Below, piece by piece: positions 43,018-51,653 of a stretch of 64,000 nucleotides of DNA. The position numbers and the translations under genes were made by a program. How positions within the stretch are numbered: position 1 is the first letter of the stretch; each line of letters opens with the position of its first letter. The DNA comes from Chitinophaga tropicalis (GTDB lineage: Bacteria > Bacteroidota > Bacteroidia > Chitinophagales > Chitinophagaceae): positions 62,001 through 126,000 of the forward strand of contig NZ_WRXN01000014.1 of the NCBI RefSeq assembly GCF_009758205.1. Reading direction: 5' to 3'. The notes below the pieces were generated by a model. The model was not told the DNA's origin. It saw nothing but the letters and a program-made list of their open reading frames with translations, and ran no database searches.

Positions 43018-44082
43018 ATGTGGAACCAACAACTGTATGAAGATGCAGTAACATTATTGAAATCGCTGATCAGTGTGCCCTCCTTAAGCAGGGAAGAACA
43101 GGGTACAGCGCAGCTGATCGCTGAATTCCTCAAAGAAAGAGGCATACCTTATCAGCAACATCTGAATAATATCTGGGCAAAGAACAAACACTTTGACCCT
43201 TCCAGACCTGTTATTGTCTTTAATTCCCATCACGATACCGTTAAACCTAATCCGCAGTACACCCGCAATCCCTTCTCTCCCGACGTGGAAGACGGCCGCC
43301 TGTACGGATTAGGCAGCAATGACGCCGGTGGCTGCCTGGTAAGCCTGATAGCCACATTCCTGCACTTCTATGAGCGCGCTGACATGAAGTACAACATTGT
43401 ACTGACTGCCACCGCAGAAGAAGAGATCAGCGGCGCCAACGGAATAGAAAGCATACTGGACCAGCTGCCGAAGATCGATTTTGCTATTGTGGGAGAGCCT
43501 ACGCAAACCCAGCTGGCTATTGCAGAAAAAGGCCTGATGGTGCTGGACTGCACCGTACAGGGTAACGCTGGTCATGCAGCCCGCGATGAGGGAGAAAATG
43601 CACTTTATAAAGCATTGCCTGATATAGAATGGTTCCGTACTTACCGTTTCCCGAAAGTATCGGAAACACTGGGCCCTGTAAAGATGAGCGTAACAGTGAT
43701 CAACACTTCCAACAAAGCGCATAACGTAGTGCCGGCAGATTGTTCCTTTGTGGTGGATGTACGTGTAACGGAACAGTATACACTGGAACAGGTGCTGGAC
43801 ATTATCCGCAGCAATGTGAAGTGTGAAGTAAAGCCCCGCTCACTGCGCATGCGCCCGTCAGGTATCCCGATGGACCATCCCTTCGTTCAGGGCGGCATAC
43901 GCCAGGGTAAGACCTGCTATGGTTCGCCTACCACATCAGACCAGGCACTGATCCCCGCAACATCCATAAAAATGGGACCGGGAGATTCTGCCCGTTCGCA
44001 CACAGCGGATGAATACATTTACCTGGATGAGGTGCGCCAGGGTATTGATAGTTACATTAATTTACTGGAAGAAATCTTGTAG
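43018..44082 (+). CDS. argE: N-acylornithine/N-acylcitrulline deacylase, M20 family
   Basis: 354 residues. It is a zinc hydrolase of the M20/ArgE/DapE group: the metal motif FNSHHDTVKPNPQ, GLGSNDAGGCL with the bridging Asp, TATAEEEISGANG with the catalytic Glu pair and GEPTQTQLAIAEKG. With ArgF' in the same operon the substrate is most likely N-acylcitrulline, which it converts to citrulline for ArgG. The dimerisation domain is at about 170-280. It starts 3 bases after argB and ends 3 before argH. Confidence 0.93.
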   Translation: MWNQQLYEDAVTLLKSLISVPSLSREEQGTAQLIAEFLKERGIPYQQHLNNIWAKNKHFDPSRPVIVFNSHHDTVKPNPQYTRNPFSPDVEDGRLYGLGSNDAGGCLVSLIATFLHFYERADMKYNIVLTATAEEEISGANGIESILDQLPKIDFAIVGEPTQTQLAIAEKGLMVLDCTVQGNAGHAARDEGENALYKALPDIEWFRTYRFPKVSETLGPVKMSVTVINTSNKAHNVVPADCSFVVDVRVTEQYTLEQVLDIIRSNVKCEVKPRSLRMRPSGIPMDHPFVQGGIRQGKTCYGSPTTSDQALIPATSIKMGPGDSARSHTADEYIYLDEVRQGIDSYINLLEEIL

Positions 44083-44085
44083 GAT

Positions 44086-45417
44086 ATGAAAATATGGCAA
44101 AAGGATAAAACCGCATTGGCAGAAGTAGACCGGTTTACCGTTGGTAAAGACCGTGAAATGGATGCTTACCTGGCGCCGTTCGATGTGCTGGGCTCACTCG
44201 CGCATATCACTATGCTGCAAAGCATAGACCTGCTTACGGCAGAAGAGCTGACCGTGCTGCAGAAAGAACTGAAACAGATCTATAAGGAAATAGAAGCAGG
44301 CAGCTTTATACTGGAAGAAGGAGTGGAAGATATCCATTCACAGGTAGAGATGCTGCTCACCCGCCGGTTGGGAGAAGTAGGGAAGAAGATACACAGCGGC
44401 CGTTCCAGGAACGACCAGGTGCTGGTTGACCTGAAACTCTTCCTGCGTCATGAGCTGCAGGTACTGGTACAGGAAGTGAAAACACTGTTTGACCTCCTCC
44501 AGAAAAAAAGCATTGAATACAAAGATCGCCTGATACCTGGTTATACTCACCTGCAGGTGGCTATGCCTTCTTCTTTCGGATTGTGGTTTGGCGCATATGC
44601 GGAAAGCCTGGTGGACGATCTCACCGTCTTACAGGGCGCCTATAAAGTAGTGAATAAAAATCCGCTTGGCTCTGCTGCCGGCTACGGTTCTTCTTTCCCG
44701 CTCAACCGTACCATGACAACAGAACTGCTGGGATTTGAAGCGCTGAACTACAACGTGGTTTATGCGCAGATGGGACGTGGTAAAACCGAGAAGATAGTAG
44801 CCTTTGCGCTGGCTGGCATTGCTGCCACACTGGCTAAAATGGCGATGGATGCCTGCCTGTTCATGAACCAGAACTTTGGCTTTATCAGCTTCCCTGACGA
44901 GCTGACCACCGGTTCCAGTATCATGCCGCATAAAAAGAACCCTGACGTATGGGAGCTGATCCGCTCACACGGCAACAAACTGCAGGCACTGCCTAATGAA
45001 ATTGCCATGATGATCACCAACCTGCCAAGCGGCTATCACCGTGACCTGCAGTTGCTGAAAGAGAACCTGTTCCCTGCCTTCGGCGTACTGAAAGATTGTA
45101 TACAGATGACAGGATTAATGCTGGAAAATATCCGCATTAAAGAGAATATCCTGGATGATGATAAATACCGTTACCTGTTCAGCGTGGAAGTGGTGAACCG
45201 CCTGGTGCTGGAAGGGGTGCCTTTCCGTGAAGCGTACAAACAGGTAGGGCTGGATATTGAAAATGGAACTTTCACACCGGAGAAGATTGTGCAGCATACA
45301 CATGAAGGAAGTATCGGTAATCCCGGTAATGCTGAAGTGGGTAAGATGATGGATAAGGTGCTGGAAGGTTTCTCTTTTGACAAAGTAAAAACCGCAATAG
45401 CTAAACTCTTATCATAA
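44086..45417 (+). CDS. argH: Argininosuccinate lyase
   Basis: 443 residues. It splits argininosuccinate to arginine and fumarate. The fumarase/lyase signature GSSIMPHKKNPDVWELIR is intact, with HSGRSRNDQV near 100 and GYTHLQVAMP near 150, where the catalytic His lies. It is the last gene of the operon, starting 3 bases after argE; a strong hairpin follows at 45435. Confidence 0.97.
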   Translation: MKIWQKDKTALAEVDRFTVGKDREMDAYLAPFDVLGSLAHITMLQSIDLLTAEELTVLQKELKQIYKEIEAGSFILEEGVEDIHSQVEMLLTRRLGEVGKKIHSGRSRNDQVLVDLKLFLRHELQVLVQEVKTLFDLLQKKSIEYKDRLIPGYTHLQVAMPSSFGLWFGAYAESLVDDLTVLQGAYKVVNKNPLGSAAGYGSSFPLNRTMTTELLGFEALNYNVVYAQMGRGKTEKIVAFALAGIAATLAKMAMDACLFMNQNFGFISFPDELTTGSSIMPHKKNPDVWELIRSHGNKLQALPNEIAMMITNLPSGYHRDLQLLKENLFPAFGVLKDCIQMTGLMLENIRIKENILDDDKYRYLFSVEVVNRLVLEGVPFREAYKQVGLDIENGTFTPEKIVQHTHEGSIGNPGNAEVGKMMDKVLEGFSFDKVKTAIAKLLS

Positions 45418-45434
45418 TCAGCTGCGCGCAGCAC

Positions 45435-45503
45435 GAAAAAACACCCTCAAAAAAAAGCGCTTTTGCCGAAGGCGAAAGCGCTTTTTTTTGAGGGTGTTTT
45501 TTC
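45435..45503. terminator. 33-bp hairpin terminator, longest member of the dispersed family
   Basis: Arms 45435-45467 and 45471-45503 pair over 33 positions with one G-T wobble, around a GAA loop (GCC-GAA-GGC tip). AGCTGCGCGCAGC, a perfect palindrome core, precedes it at about 45420. It lies between convergent argH and the TonB receptor gene and touches the latter's end. Confidence 0.9.
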
Positions 45504-45505
45504 GC

Positions 45506-47881
45506 TTAGAAGCCAACGGTAATCCCCGCAAAGAAATTAGTTCCCGCCATCGGATAATACCCATTATCAGAAACTGTCTTACCTCCCTGTACAGATGCAT
45601 ACGTCCACCCGTTAGGAGAATACTTCTTATTGAAAATATTGTTAAGCATAAACTGTAATCCCAGTTCCTTAAATAATTTCTGCGGCACAGAATAAATGAA
45701 ACGCAGATCATTGGTATAATAGCCTTCAAGACTACGCTCTTTCGCCTCTGTATTATCAAGGTACTGCCTGCTTACATACTTACCTATCAGGCTAAGCTCC
45801 AGCCGTTTTACCGGGCGTGCAGACAGTGTATAACCACCTACAAAAGAAGGAGAGAAAGCTATAGTACTGCTTTTGTAGAACACGGTATCCTGCGATCCGC
45901 TATCCCAGTTATCAACATACGTAGTATAATCCTTTATTTTATTCTGACTAAGCGCTGCATTCACCGCCAGCGTGAAGATACTTCCCAGTCTTGCACTGCC
46001 CTGCAGTTCCACACCGGCCCGGTAACTTTTCGGAATATTGGTACGCGTATAGGCGCCAACGTCATTCAGCATACCGGTCTGTACCAGCTGATTTTTGTAA
46101 TCCATGTAATACACGTTGGCCTGCAGTACAATGTTGTTGGTTTTAAAGCTGTATCCGGCCTCTATATCGCGTAACGTTTCATGTTTTGGTGTATGTGTCA
46201 GCCCGGCTTCGAAATCGTCTCTGTTGGGCTCTTTATTGCCAACAGCGAAAGATGCGTAGATGTCCTGGCGTTCATCCAGTGTATAAGAAACGCCGGCCTT
46301 AGGATTGAAGAAATTATAAGTATTGTGCTGGATCAGGGTAGGGTTCTGTCGGAAGCCGTCAATATCGTATTTCACGGTACGGTACTGCAGGTCTGCAAAC
46401 AGGCGTAATGCGCCGGTTACCTTGTATTCCCCTTTCCAGTAAATGTTCATATCGCGTTTCAGCGCATCCAGGTCATACCATTTGTGATCTTTACCGATAG
46501 CATATTGTGCCCAGATGATCTTACCGTAGTGATTGCCTTCATAGCGGTTCCATCCGCCACCAAGGCTCCAGTTGAATTTGCTGCTGTTATAGTTTACGGA
46601 GAAGATGCCGCCGTAGAAGTAGTTATCCAGCCATAGCTGCCTGATAAGATCTGTGGTGGTAACAGGTGCATCGTTGATGACAGGGTCAGGCAGACCATAG
46701 TCGGCAAAAGCTTCCTTTTCACGGTATTGCTCATAATATCCTCTGCCCCTGGTATAATGCCCCGCTATGTTGAAGTTGAGATGACTGCTCAGCGCCTGGT
46801 TAAGGAACAGCTGGTAATGGTCCTGCTGGTAGTTATCTGTTTCGTTATCATAGTAGGTGCCGTCAGAACGTTTGCCGGCAGAGTTGTAGGTACGGTTTGT
46901 TTTCAGGGAATCCTGCGGTACGCCGTTCCATGCCTGGTAGGTCTTTTCCTTGCCGGAGAATACATTGAGGCGGATAGCAGTGTTCTTCGAAATGTAGGCG
47001 GCAGAAGTATAGAAAGACTTCAGGTCAGAAGAAGCGCGGTCTATATATCCGTCGGACGATATTTTAGATAATCTTGCATCGAAGGTGAAGTGATTGTTGA
47101 TCAACCCGGTACCGGCTTTTACGGTATGCTTCCAGGAGTTGAAGGAGCCGTAGCTGTTGCTGATCTCTGCATATGGCTTATCCCTGAATTCGTTTGTACT
47201 GAGATTGAGGGTAGCGCCGAATGCGCCTGCGCCGTTGGTAGATGTACCTACACCGCGTTGCAGCTGTATGCTGCTTACAGAAGAGGCAAAGTCAGGCATA
47301 TTCACAAAGAACGTACCCTGCGATTCCGCATCGTTGATAGGAATACCGTTGGCGGTAACGTTGATACGGGTGATATCTGTACCTCTTACACGCATATTGG
47401 TATAGCCGATGCCTGTACCGGCATCAGAGTTGGTCACTACACCAGGTTGCTGGTTCAGCAACAGTGGCAGGTCCTGGCCCAGGTTATCCTTTTTGATGTC
47501 TTCAGCAGTGAGGGTGGATTGTGTGAAAGGGGAGTGCTGTCCTGCGCGTAGACTCGATATCTCTACCGGTTTTACGAACAGCCCTGTCTCTTCCAGTAAT
47601 ATATCTGTCTGTACAGTGCCTGGTGTGGCGGTAACGGAAACAGTCGTTGTTTTATAGCCCAGGTAGCTGGCCTGTATGGTATAGCTGCCCCTGGATGGTA
47701 CTGTGATACGGTAACGGCCTTCTGTATTGGTATGAACGCCGGTGTTGTTGGATTGTATGCTTACAGATACGCCTTCCAGCGGTTTCCCGCCGGTCTTATC
47801 GGTCACCACGCCGGTCAGCACAGTTTGTGCGTGTACGGCATTTATGCTGCATAGCAGCAATAAAAGTAGAATTTGTCTCAT
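45506..47881 (-). CDS. TonB-dependent outer membrane receptor under TPP riboswitch control
   Basis: 791 residues. A signal peptide (about 1-18, ending AVHA) is followed by a carboxypeptidase-regulatory-like domain (about 20-105), the plug (about 125-230, QPGVVTNSDAGTGIGYTNMRVRG and RGVGTSTNGAGAFGATLNL in parts), and the barrel up to the C-terminal Phe (FAGITVGF). It is an active importer of the outer membrane powered by TonB. A TPP riboswitch in its leader indicates that expression falls when thiamine pyrophosphate is plentiful, so thiamine or a precursor is the likely cargo. Confidence 0.92.
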   Translation of the reverse strand: MRQILLLLLLCSINAVHAQTVLTGVVTDKTGGKPLEGVSVSIQSNNTGVHTNTEGRYRITVPSRGSYTIQASYLGYKTTTVSVTATPGTVQTDILLEETGLFVKPVEISSLRAGQHSPFTQSTLTAEDIKKDNLGQDLPLLLNQQPGVVTNSDAGTGIGYTNMRVRGTDITRINVTANGIPINDAESQGTFFVNMPDFASSVSSIQLQRGVGTSTNGAGAFGATLNLSTNEFRDKPYAEISNSYGSFNSWKHTVKAGTGLINNHFTFDARLSKISSDGYIDRASSDLKSFYTSAAYISKNTAIRLNVFSGKEKTYQAWNGVPQDSLKTNRTYNSAGKRSDGTYYDNETDNYQQDHYQLFLNQALSSHLNFNIAGHYTRGRGYYEQYREKEAFADYGLPDPVINDAPVTTTDLIRQLWLDNYFYGGIFSVNYNSSKFNWSLGGGWNRYEGNHYGKIIWAQYAIGKDHKWYDLDALKRDMNIYWKGEYKVTGALRLFADLQYRTVKYDIDGFRQNPTLIQHNTYNFFNPKAGVSYTLDERQDIYASFAVGNKEPNRDDFEAGLTHTPKHETLRDIEAGYSFKTNNIVLQANVYYMDYKNQLVQTGMLNDVGAYTRTNIPKSYRAGVELQGSARLGSIFTLAVNAALSQNKIKDYTTYVDNWDSGSQDTVFYKSSTIAFSPSFVGGYTLSARPVKRLELSLIGKYVSRQYLDNTEAKERSLEGYYTNDLRFIYSVPQKLFKELGLQFMLNNIFNKKYSPNGWTYASVQGGKTVSDNGYYPMAGTNFFAGITVGF

Positions 47882-47954
47882 TGGACTATGACAATTTAAT
47901 AGCTGACAATCGTAGCTTCAATTCAATATGCGGGTAAGGAAGAGATTGTTCGCT

Positions 47955-48040
47955 TACCTTTCCTAAACAGCATTACCTGGTCAGGTTCAACGGGTCTGAT
48001 CTCAGCCTGATAGTAAGGCACCCCGAGGTGAAACCTGGAG
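47955..48040 (-). promoter_or_regulatory. TPP riboswitch (THI element)
   Basis: On the minus strand the leader reads CTCGGGGTGCC, a short variable stem, then GGCTGAGATCAGACCC, and TGAACCTGACCAGGTAATG, which are the conserved THI-box blocks (GGGGUGCC, CUGAGA, ACCC, UGAACCUGA, GUAAUGC) in order. It lies about 75 bases upstream of the TonB receptor start. An extra stem, CTCCTG...CAGGAG (about 48064-48079), lies just upstream. The boundaries are approximate. Confidence 0.93.
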
Positions 48041-48203
48041 TTTTGATTATGCGCAGCGGCGCACTCCTGTTTCCAGGAGCAAAGGTATAATTTTTTTTTA
48101 GCCAGCCGGAAAAATCCTATCTTCCGTCTTCACTCTGATTTTTCTCCCCCAGAACTGAAACTCCGCTGATTTATTTTTTTGTTAACCTGTTAAATCATAC
48201 CAC

Positions 48204-48578
48204 ATGATCAGACTTCAGTTTATCGGGCATCTCGGGCATGATGCCATTCAGAAGAACGTCAACGGAAAAGCAGTGCTGAACTTCCGCGTAGCGCACACAG
48301 AACGCTTTAAAGACCAGTACGGTCAGCAGCAGGAAAGAACGATCTGGATCGATTGTGCTTACTGGGAACATGAAAAGGTAGGTCCTTACCTGACAAAAGG
48401 CACACAGGTGTACATTGATGGCAAACCCTCCCTGGAAATGTATGATAGCAGGGAAGGAGAACGCATGGCCGCATTAAAGCTGCATGTGTTCGGTCTGCAA
48501 TTATTGAGCGGAAAGAAAAAAGATGAACTGGTTGTTCCCGGGCAGGAAGAAGAAGTAAATGAGGACCTGCCATTCTGA
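48204..48578 (+). CDS. ssb: Single-stranded DNA-binding protein
   Basis: 124 residues. A single OB fold covers about 1-108: IRLQFIGHLGHDAI, AVLNFRVAHTERF, RTIWIDCAYWEHE and GTQVYIDGKPSLEMYD. The C-terminus ends in EDLPF, the acidic tip by which SSB contacts repair and replication partners. It is shorter than the usual 150-180, with almost no linker, so it may be a secondary SSB of the cell. Single gene. Confidence 0.9.
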   Translation: MIRLQFIGHLGHDAIQKNVNGKAVLNFRVAHTERFKDQYGQQQERTIWIDCAYWEHEKVGPYLTKGTQVYIDGKPSLEMYDSREGERMAALKLHVFGLQLLSGKKKDELVVPGQEEEVNEDLPF

Positions 48579-48687
48579 AAAGAATGTTGACCCTGCTGTT
48601 ACTTCTATACAGCAGAGCTTATCAGTCATTCAGAAAAGAGAGCCGGACTCCTGCGTTCAAAAACTTTTTCATTTTTTAAAAAAAAGA

Positions 48688-48718
48688 TTTGGCGGGAATA
48701 ATTTAAATCCTATCTTTG
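48688..48718 (+). promoter_or_regulatory. Promoter of the initiator tRNA gene
   Basis: TTTG (48688-48691), a 19-base gap and TATCTTTG (48711-48718) match the Bacteroidota sigma-A consensus exactly. The -7 element ends 9 bases before the tRNA. Confidence 0.8.
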
Positions 48719-48727
48719 CACCCTCAT

Positions 48728-48799
<72 letters not shown>

Positions 48800-48812
48800 C
48801 TAACATAGCACG

Positions 48813-48840
48813 AAAAAAGCCGAAGTGATTCGGCTTTTTT
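48813..48840 (+). terminator. Terminator of the tRNA-fMet gene
   Basis: Perfect arms AAAAAAGCCGAA and TTCGGCTTTTTT with a GTGA loop, 14 bases after the tRNA and 32 before era. Confidence 0.9.
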
Positions 48841-48871
48841 TATTTCAGGAAGTTCAGGAAATTCGTAGTAC

Positions 48872-49741
48872 ATGCACAAAGCTGGTTTTGTAAATATCTT
48901 CGGAAAGGCCAATGCAGGGAAAAGCACCCTCATGAACGCCCTTGTGGGTGAAAAGCTGGCTATTGTATCCCCGAAGGTGCAAACTACCAGGCATCGTATC
49001 ACAGGTGTGGTTACCACGCCGGAATACCAGATCGTATTCTCAGATACCCCCGGTATCATTGATCCCCGTTACCGGCTGCACGAAAAGATGATGGGCGCTG
49101 TCAAATCTGCCCTCGAAGATGCTGATGTAGCCATGCTGATAATGGATGCAAGAGACAACGTACAGGAAAACCTTGAACTGTTTGGCTCGTTAAAACTGAA
49201 AGCGAAGAGCATTCTGGTTATTAACAAGTCAGACACCATGATGAAGGAAGAGCTGGATGCCCTGGTAAAACAGTGTGAAGAGTGGGGAAAGGCACAGAAA
49301 GTGCTGGTCATCTCTGCCTTACAGCAGAAAGGTATCCCCGCCCTGCTGGAAAGCATTGTGGCAATGCTGCCTGAAAGCGAGCCCTTCTATCCGGAAGATA
49401 CTTTAACAGATAAGTCTACACGATTTTTTGTAGCCGAGATCATCCGCGAAAAGATCTTCCAGCTGTTTGACGAAGAGATCCCCTATCATACGGCCGTTGC
49501 AGTTACCCAGTTCCAGGAAAAGGATACCCTGACCAAAATATCTGCAGAGATCATTGTGACCAGGGAAACCCAGAAAGCTATTATACTGGGAGATAAAGGC
49601 GCCTCCATCAAAAAGATCGGTACGCTGGCACGCCAGGATATTGAAGCCTTTATTGGCCGGAAGGTATTCCTGGAGCTCTTTGTGAAAGTGCGTGGTAAGT
49701 GGAGGGATAATGATATTTATTTGAAGGAATACGGGTATTAG
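48872..49741 (+). CDS. era: GTPase Era
   Basis: 289 residues. The G domain (about 1-170) has GKANAGKSTLMNAL (G1), TTRH (G2), FSDTPGII (G3) and VINKSD (G4). The KH domain at about 200-289 has IIVTRETQKAIILGDKGASIK, with the GDKG loop that binds the end of 16S rRNA. Era helps mature the 30S subunit and is essential. It precedes der, another ribosome-assembly GTPase, by 37 bases on the same strand. Confidence 0.97.
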   Translation: MHKAGFVNIFGKANAGKSTLMNALVGEKLAIVSPKVQTTRHRITGVVTTPEYQIVFSDTPGIIDPRYRLHEKMMGAVKSALEDADVAMLIMDARDNVQENLELFGSLKLKAKSILVINKSDTMMKEELDALVKQCEEWGKAQKVLVISALQQKGIPALLESIVAMLPESEPFYPEDTLTDKSTRFFVAEIIREKIFQLFDEEIPYHTAVAVTQFQEKDTLTKISAEIIVTRETQKAIILGDKGASIKKIGTLARQDIEAFIGRKVFLELFVKVRGKWRDNDIYLKEYGY

Positions 49742-49778
49742 TATTCCGGTGGAACACGATTTAATTTTTTAAAAGATT

Positions 49779-51104
49779 ATGGCAGGATTTACAGTAGCAA
49801 TCGTAGGGCGCCCCAACGTTGGGAAATCAACCCTTTTTAACCGTTTGCTGGAACAGCGTAAAGCCATTGTGGATGATGTGAGCGGCGTTACGCGCGACCG
49901 CCAGTATGGAGTAGCCGACTGGAACGGCAAGACTTTCAACGTAATTGACACCGGTGGTTTTGTATCCAGGAGTGAAGATATATTTGAGCGTGAAATACGC
50001 AAACAGGTAAAAATAGCAATGGAAGAAGCTAACCTCCTGTTATTTATGTGCGACGTTGCCACAGGCATCACTGACCTGGATTCAGACATGGCTGATATGC
50101 TGCGCCGTTCCTCAAAACCGGTTTTCCTGGTGGTGAACAAAGTAGATAACGCCACCCGTCAGCTGGAAGCTACAGAATTTTACAGCCTGGGGTTTGAGAA
50201 AGTATTCTTCATGTCTTCTATGAGCGGCAGTGGTGGCGGAGAACTGCTCGATGAAGTAGCGGCGCTGATACCTGAAGAGGAAGAAGCAGAAAAAGAGACG
50301 GAAGAAAGTGTGAAAATCCCCAAGATAGCGATCATTGGTCAGCCTAACGTAGGTAAGTCATCCCTGCTGAATGCGTTGATAGGAGAGGAGAGGAACATAG
50401 TTTCCGATATTCCCGGTACAACCCGCGATACCATTCACACACACTATAAAATGTTCCAGAAGGACTTCATACTGATTGATACGGCTGGTATCCGCCGTAA
50501 AACAAAAGTACAGGAAGACCTGGAATTTTACTCCGTGATCCGCGCCATCAAAGCGATGGATGAAGCGGATGTATGTCTGCTGCTGCTGGATGCTACCAAA
50601 GGCATTACAGGGCAGGACCTCAACATCTTCAGCCTGGCCGGCCGTAAAGGTAAAGGCCTGGTAGTGCTGGTGAATAAGTGGGACCTGATAGAAGATAAGA
50701 GCACCAATACAGCCCGTGATTATGAAAAGGAGTTAAAGAGCCGCCTGGCGCCGTTTTCTGATGTGCCTATCATCTTTACTTCCGTAATGGAGAAGCAGCG
50801 TATCTTCAAAGCTATAGAAGAAGCCCTGCGCGTGTACGAGAACCGCCAGCGCAAAGTACCTACTTCCAAGCTGAACGAAGTGATGCTCAAGGCAATAGAA
50901 TCTTATCACCCGCCGGTAGTAAGAGGTATTCCTGTCCGTATCAAGTATGTAACACAGCTGCCAACATTCACACCGGCTTTTGCATTTTTCTGCAACCTCC
51001 CGGACGATGTGAAGCAACCGTATAAAAATTATCTTGAAAATCAATTGCGTAGCAACTTCGATTTTGAAGGAGTACCTGTAAAACTGTTTTTCAGAAAGAA
51101 ATAA
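49779..51104 (+). CDS. der: GTPase Der (EngA)
   Basis: 441 residues with two G domains in tandem. First: VGRPNVGKSTLFNRL, VTRD, DTGGF, NKVD (about 8-125). Second: IGQPNVGKSSLLNAL, TTRD, DTAGI and NKWD (about 180-300). A KH-like domain closes the protein (about 355-441, VRIKYVTQLPTFTPAFAFFCN in parts). It acts in 50S subunit assembly. Length is normal. Confidence 0.97.
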   Translation: MAGFTVAIVGRPNVGKSTLFNRLLEQRKAIVDDVSGVTRDRQYGVADWNGKTFNVIDTGGFVSRSEDIFEREIRKQVKIAMEEANLLLFMCDVATGITDLDSDMADMLRRSSKPVFLVVNKVDNATRQLEATEFYSLGFEKVFFMSSMSGSGGGELLDEVAALIPEEEEAEKETEESVKIPKIAIIGQPNVGKSSLLNALIGEERNIVSDIPGTTRDTIHTHYKMFQKDFILIDTAGIRRKTKVQEDLEFYSVIRAIKAMDEADVCLLLLDATKGITGQDLNIFSLAGRKGKGLVVLVNKWDLIEDKSTNTARDYEKELKSRLAPFSDVPIIFTSVMEKQRIFKAIEEALRVYENRQRKVPTSKLNEVMLKAIESYHPPVVRGIPVRIKYVTQLPTFTPAFAFFCNLPDDVKQPYKNYLENQLRSNFDFEGVPVKLFFRKK

Positions 51105-51124
51105 AGGTGAATTTTTAATATAGT

Positions 51125-51157
51125 ATTGTTCTATAATTAAAAATAACTATACCTTTG
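51125..51157 (+). promoter_or_regulatory. Promoter of the small Ala/Thr-rich lipoprotein gene
   Basis: TACCTTTG (51150-51157) fits the -7 consensus and ATTG (51125-51128) is a possible -33 element 21 bases before. The -7 element ends 25 bases before the start codon. Confidence 0.6.
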
Positions 51158-51182
51158 CGCAACTTTTAAAACAAACAAAAGC

Positions 51183-51404
51183 ATGAAAAAATTATTCTTC
51201 TTAGCAGCTGCTGCTGGTCTGTTCTTCGTTGCTTGCAACGGTGGTGCATCTACTACAACTACTGATTCTACTGCTACTGAATCTGCTGTAGATACTGCTG
51301 CTGCTGCTCCTGCAACAGTTGACACTGCTGCTGCAACAGTTGATACTGCTGCTGCTCAGGTAGCTGATACAGCTGCTGCTCCTGCTGCTGAAGCAAAACA
51401 CTAA
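51183..51404 (+). CDS. Small Ala/Thr-rich lipoprotein
   Basis: 73 residues. The signal peptide ends in FFVAC (Cys 18), a good lipobox. The mature part is a low-complexity chain of Ala, Thr, Asp, Val with repeats (TVDTAAA twice, then VADTAAA) and no predicted fold. Nearly all its Ala and Thr codons are GCT, GCA or ACT, a strong bias that with its good promoter and terminator suggests abundant expression. It may be an outer-membrane spacer lipoprotein; the function is unknown. Confidence 0.75.
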   Translation: MKKLFFLAAAAGLFFVACNGGASTTTTDSTATESAVDTAAAAPATVDTAAATVDTAAAQVADTAAAPAAEAKH

Positions 51405-51427
51405 TTGTGTTTTGTTAAGAATTATTA

Positions 51428-51456
51428 GCCGTCCTGTTTTACAGGGCGGTTTTTTG
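51428..51456 (+). terminator. Terminator of the small lipoprotein gene
   Basis: Arms CCGTCCTG and CAGGGCGG (one wobble) with a short loop, followed by TTTTTTG. It is part of a stretch of about 55 bases that is duplicated in decayed form at 51496-51551. Confidence 0.8.
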
Positions 51457-51460
51457 TTTT

Positions 51461-51488
51461 AATAAAGGGGGCTATAGCCCCCTTTATT
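51461..51488. terminator. Perfect 28-bp palindrome
   Basis: AATAAAGGGGGCTA pairs with TAGCCCCCTTTATT without a loop. It stands just after the lipoprotein terminator and may act as a second stop on both strands. Confidence 0.7.
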
Positions 51489-51653
51489 TTGAGAAGTGTT
51501 TTGTTAAGAGTTATTAGCTGTTCTGATTTATTATATGGCGTTTTTTTGTTTATAATTCACTTAAAGGATATTGAATTCTATTTTTTGTTATTTTTGATCC
51601 TTAACTGCCAGTTTTTGCAGTATAAAAAAAATTGTTAACGTGTTTTGTTACCT

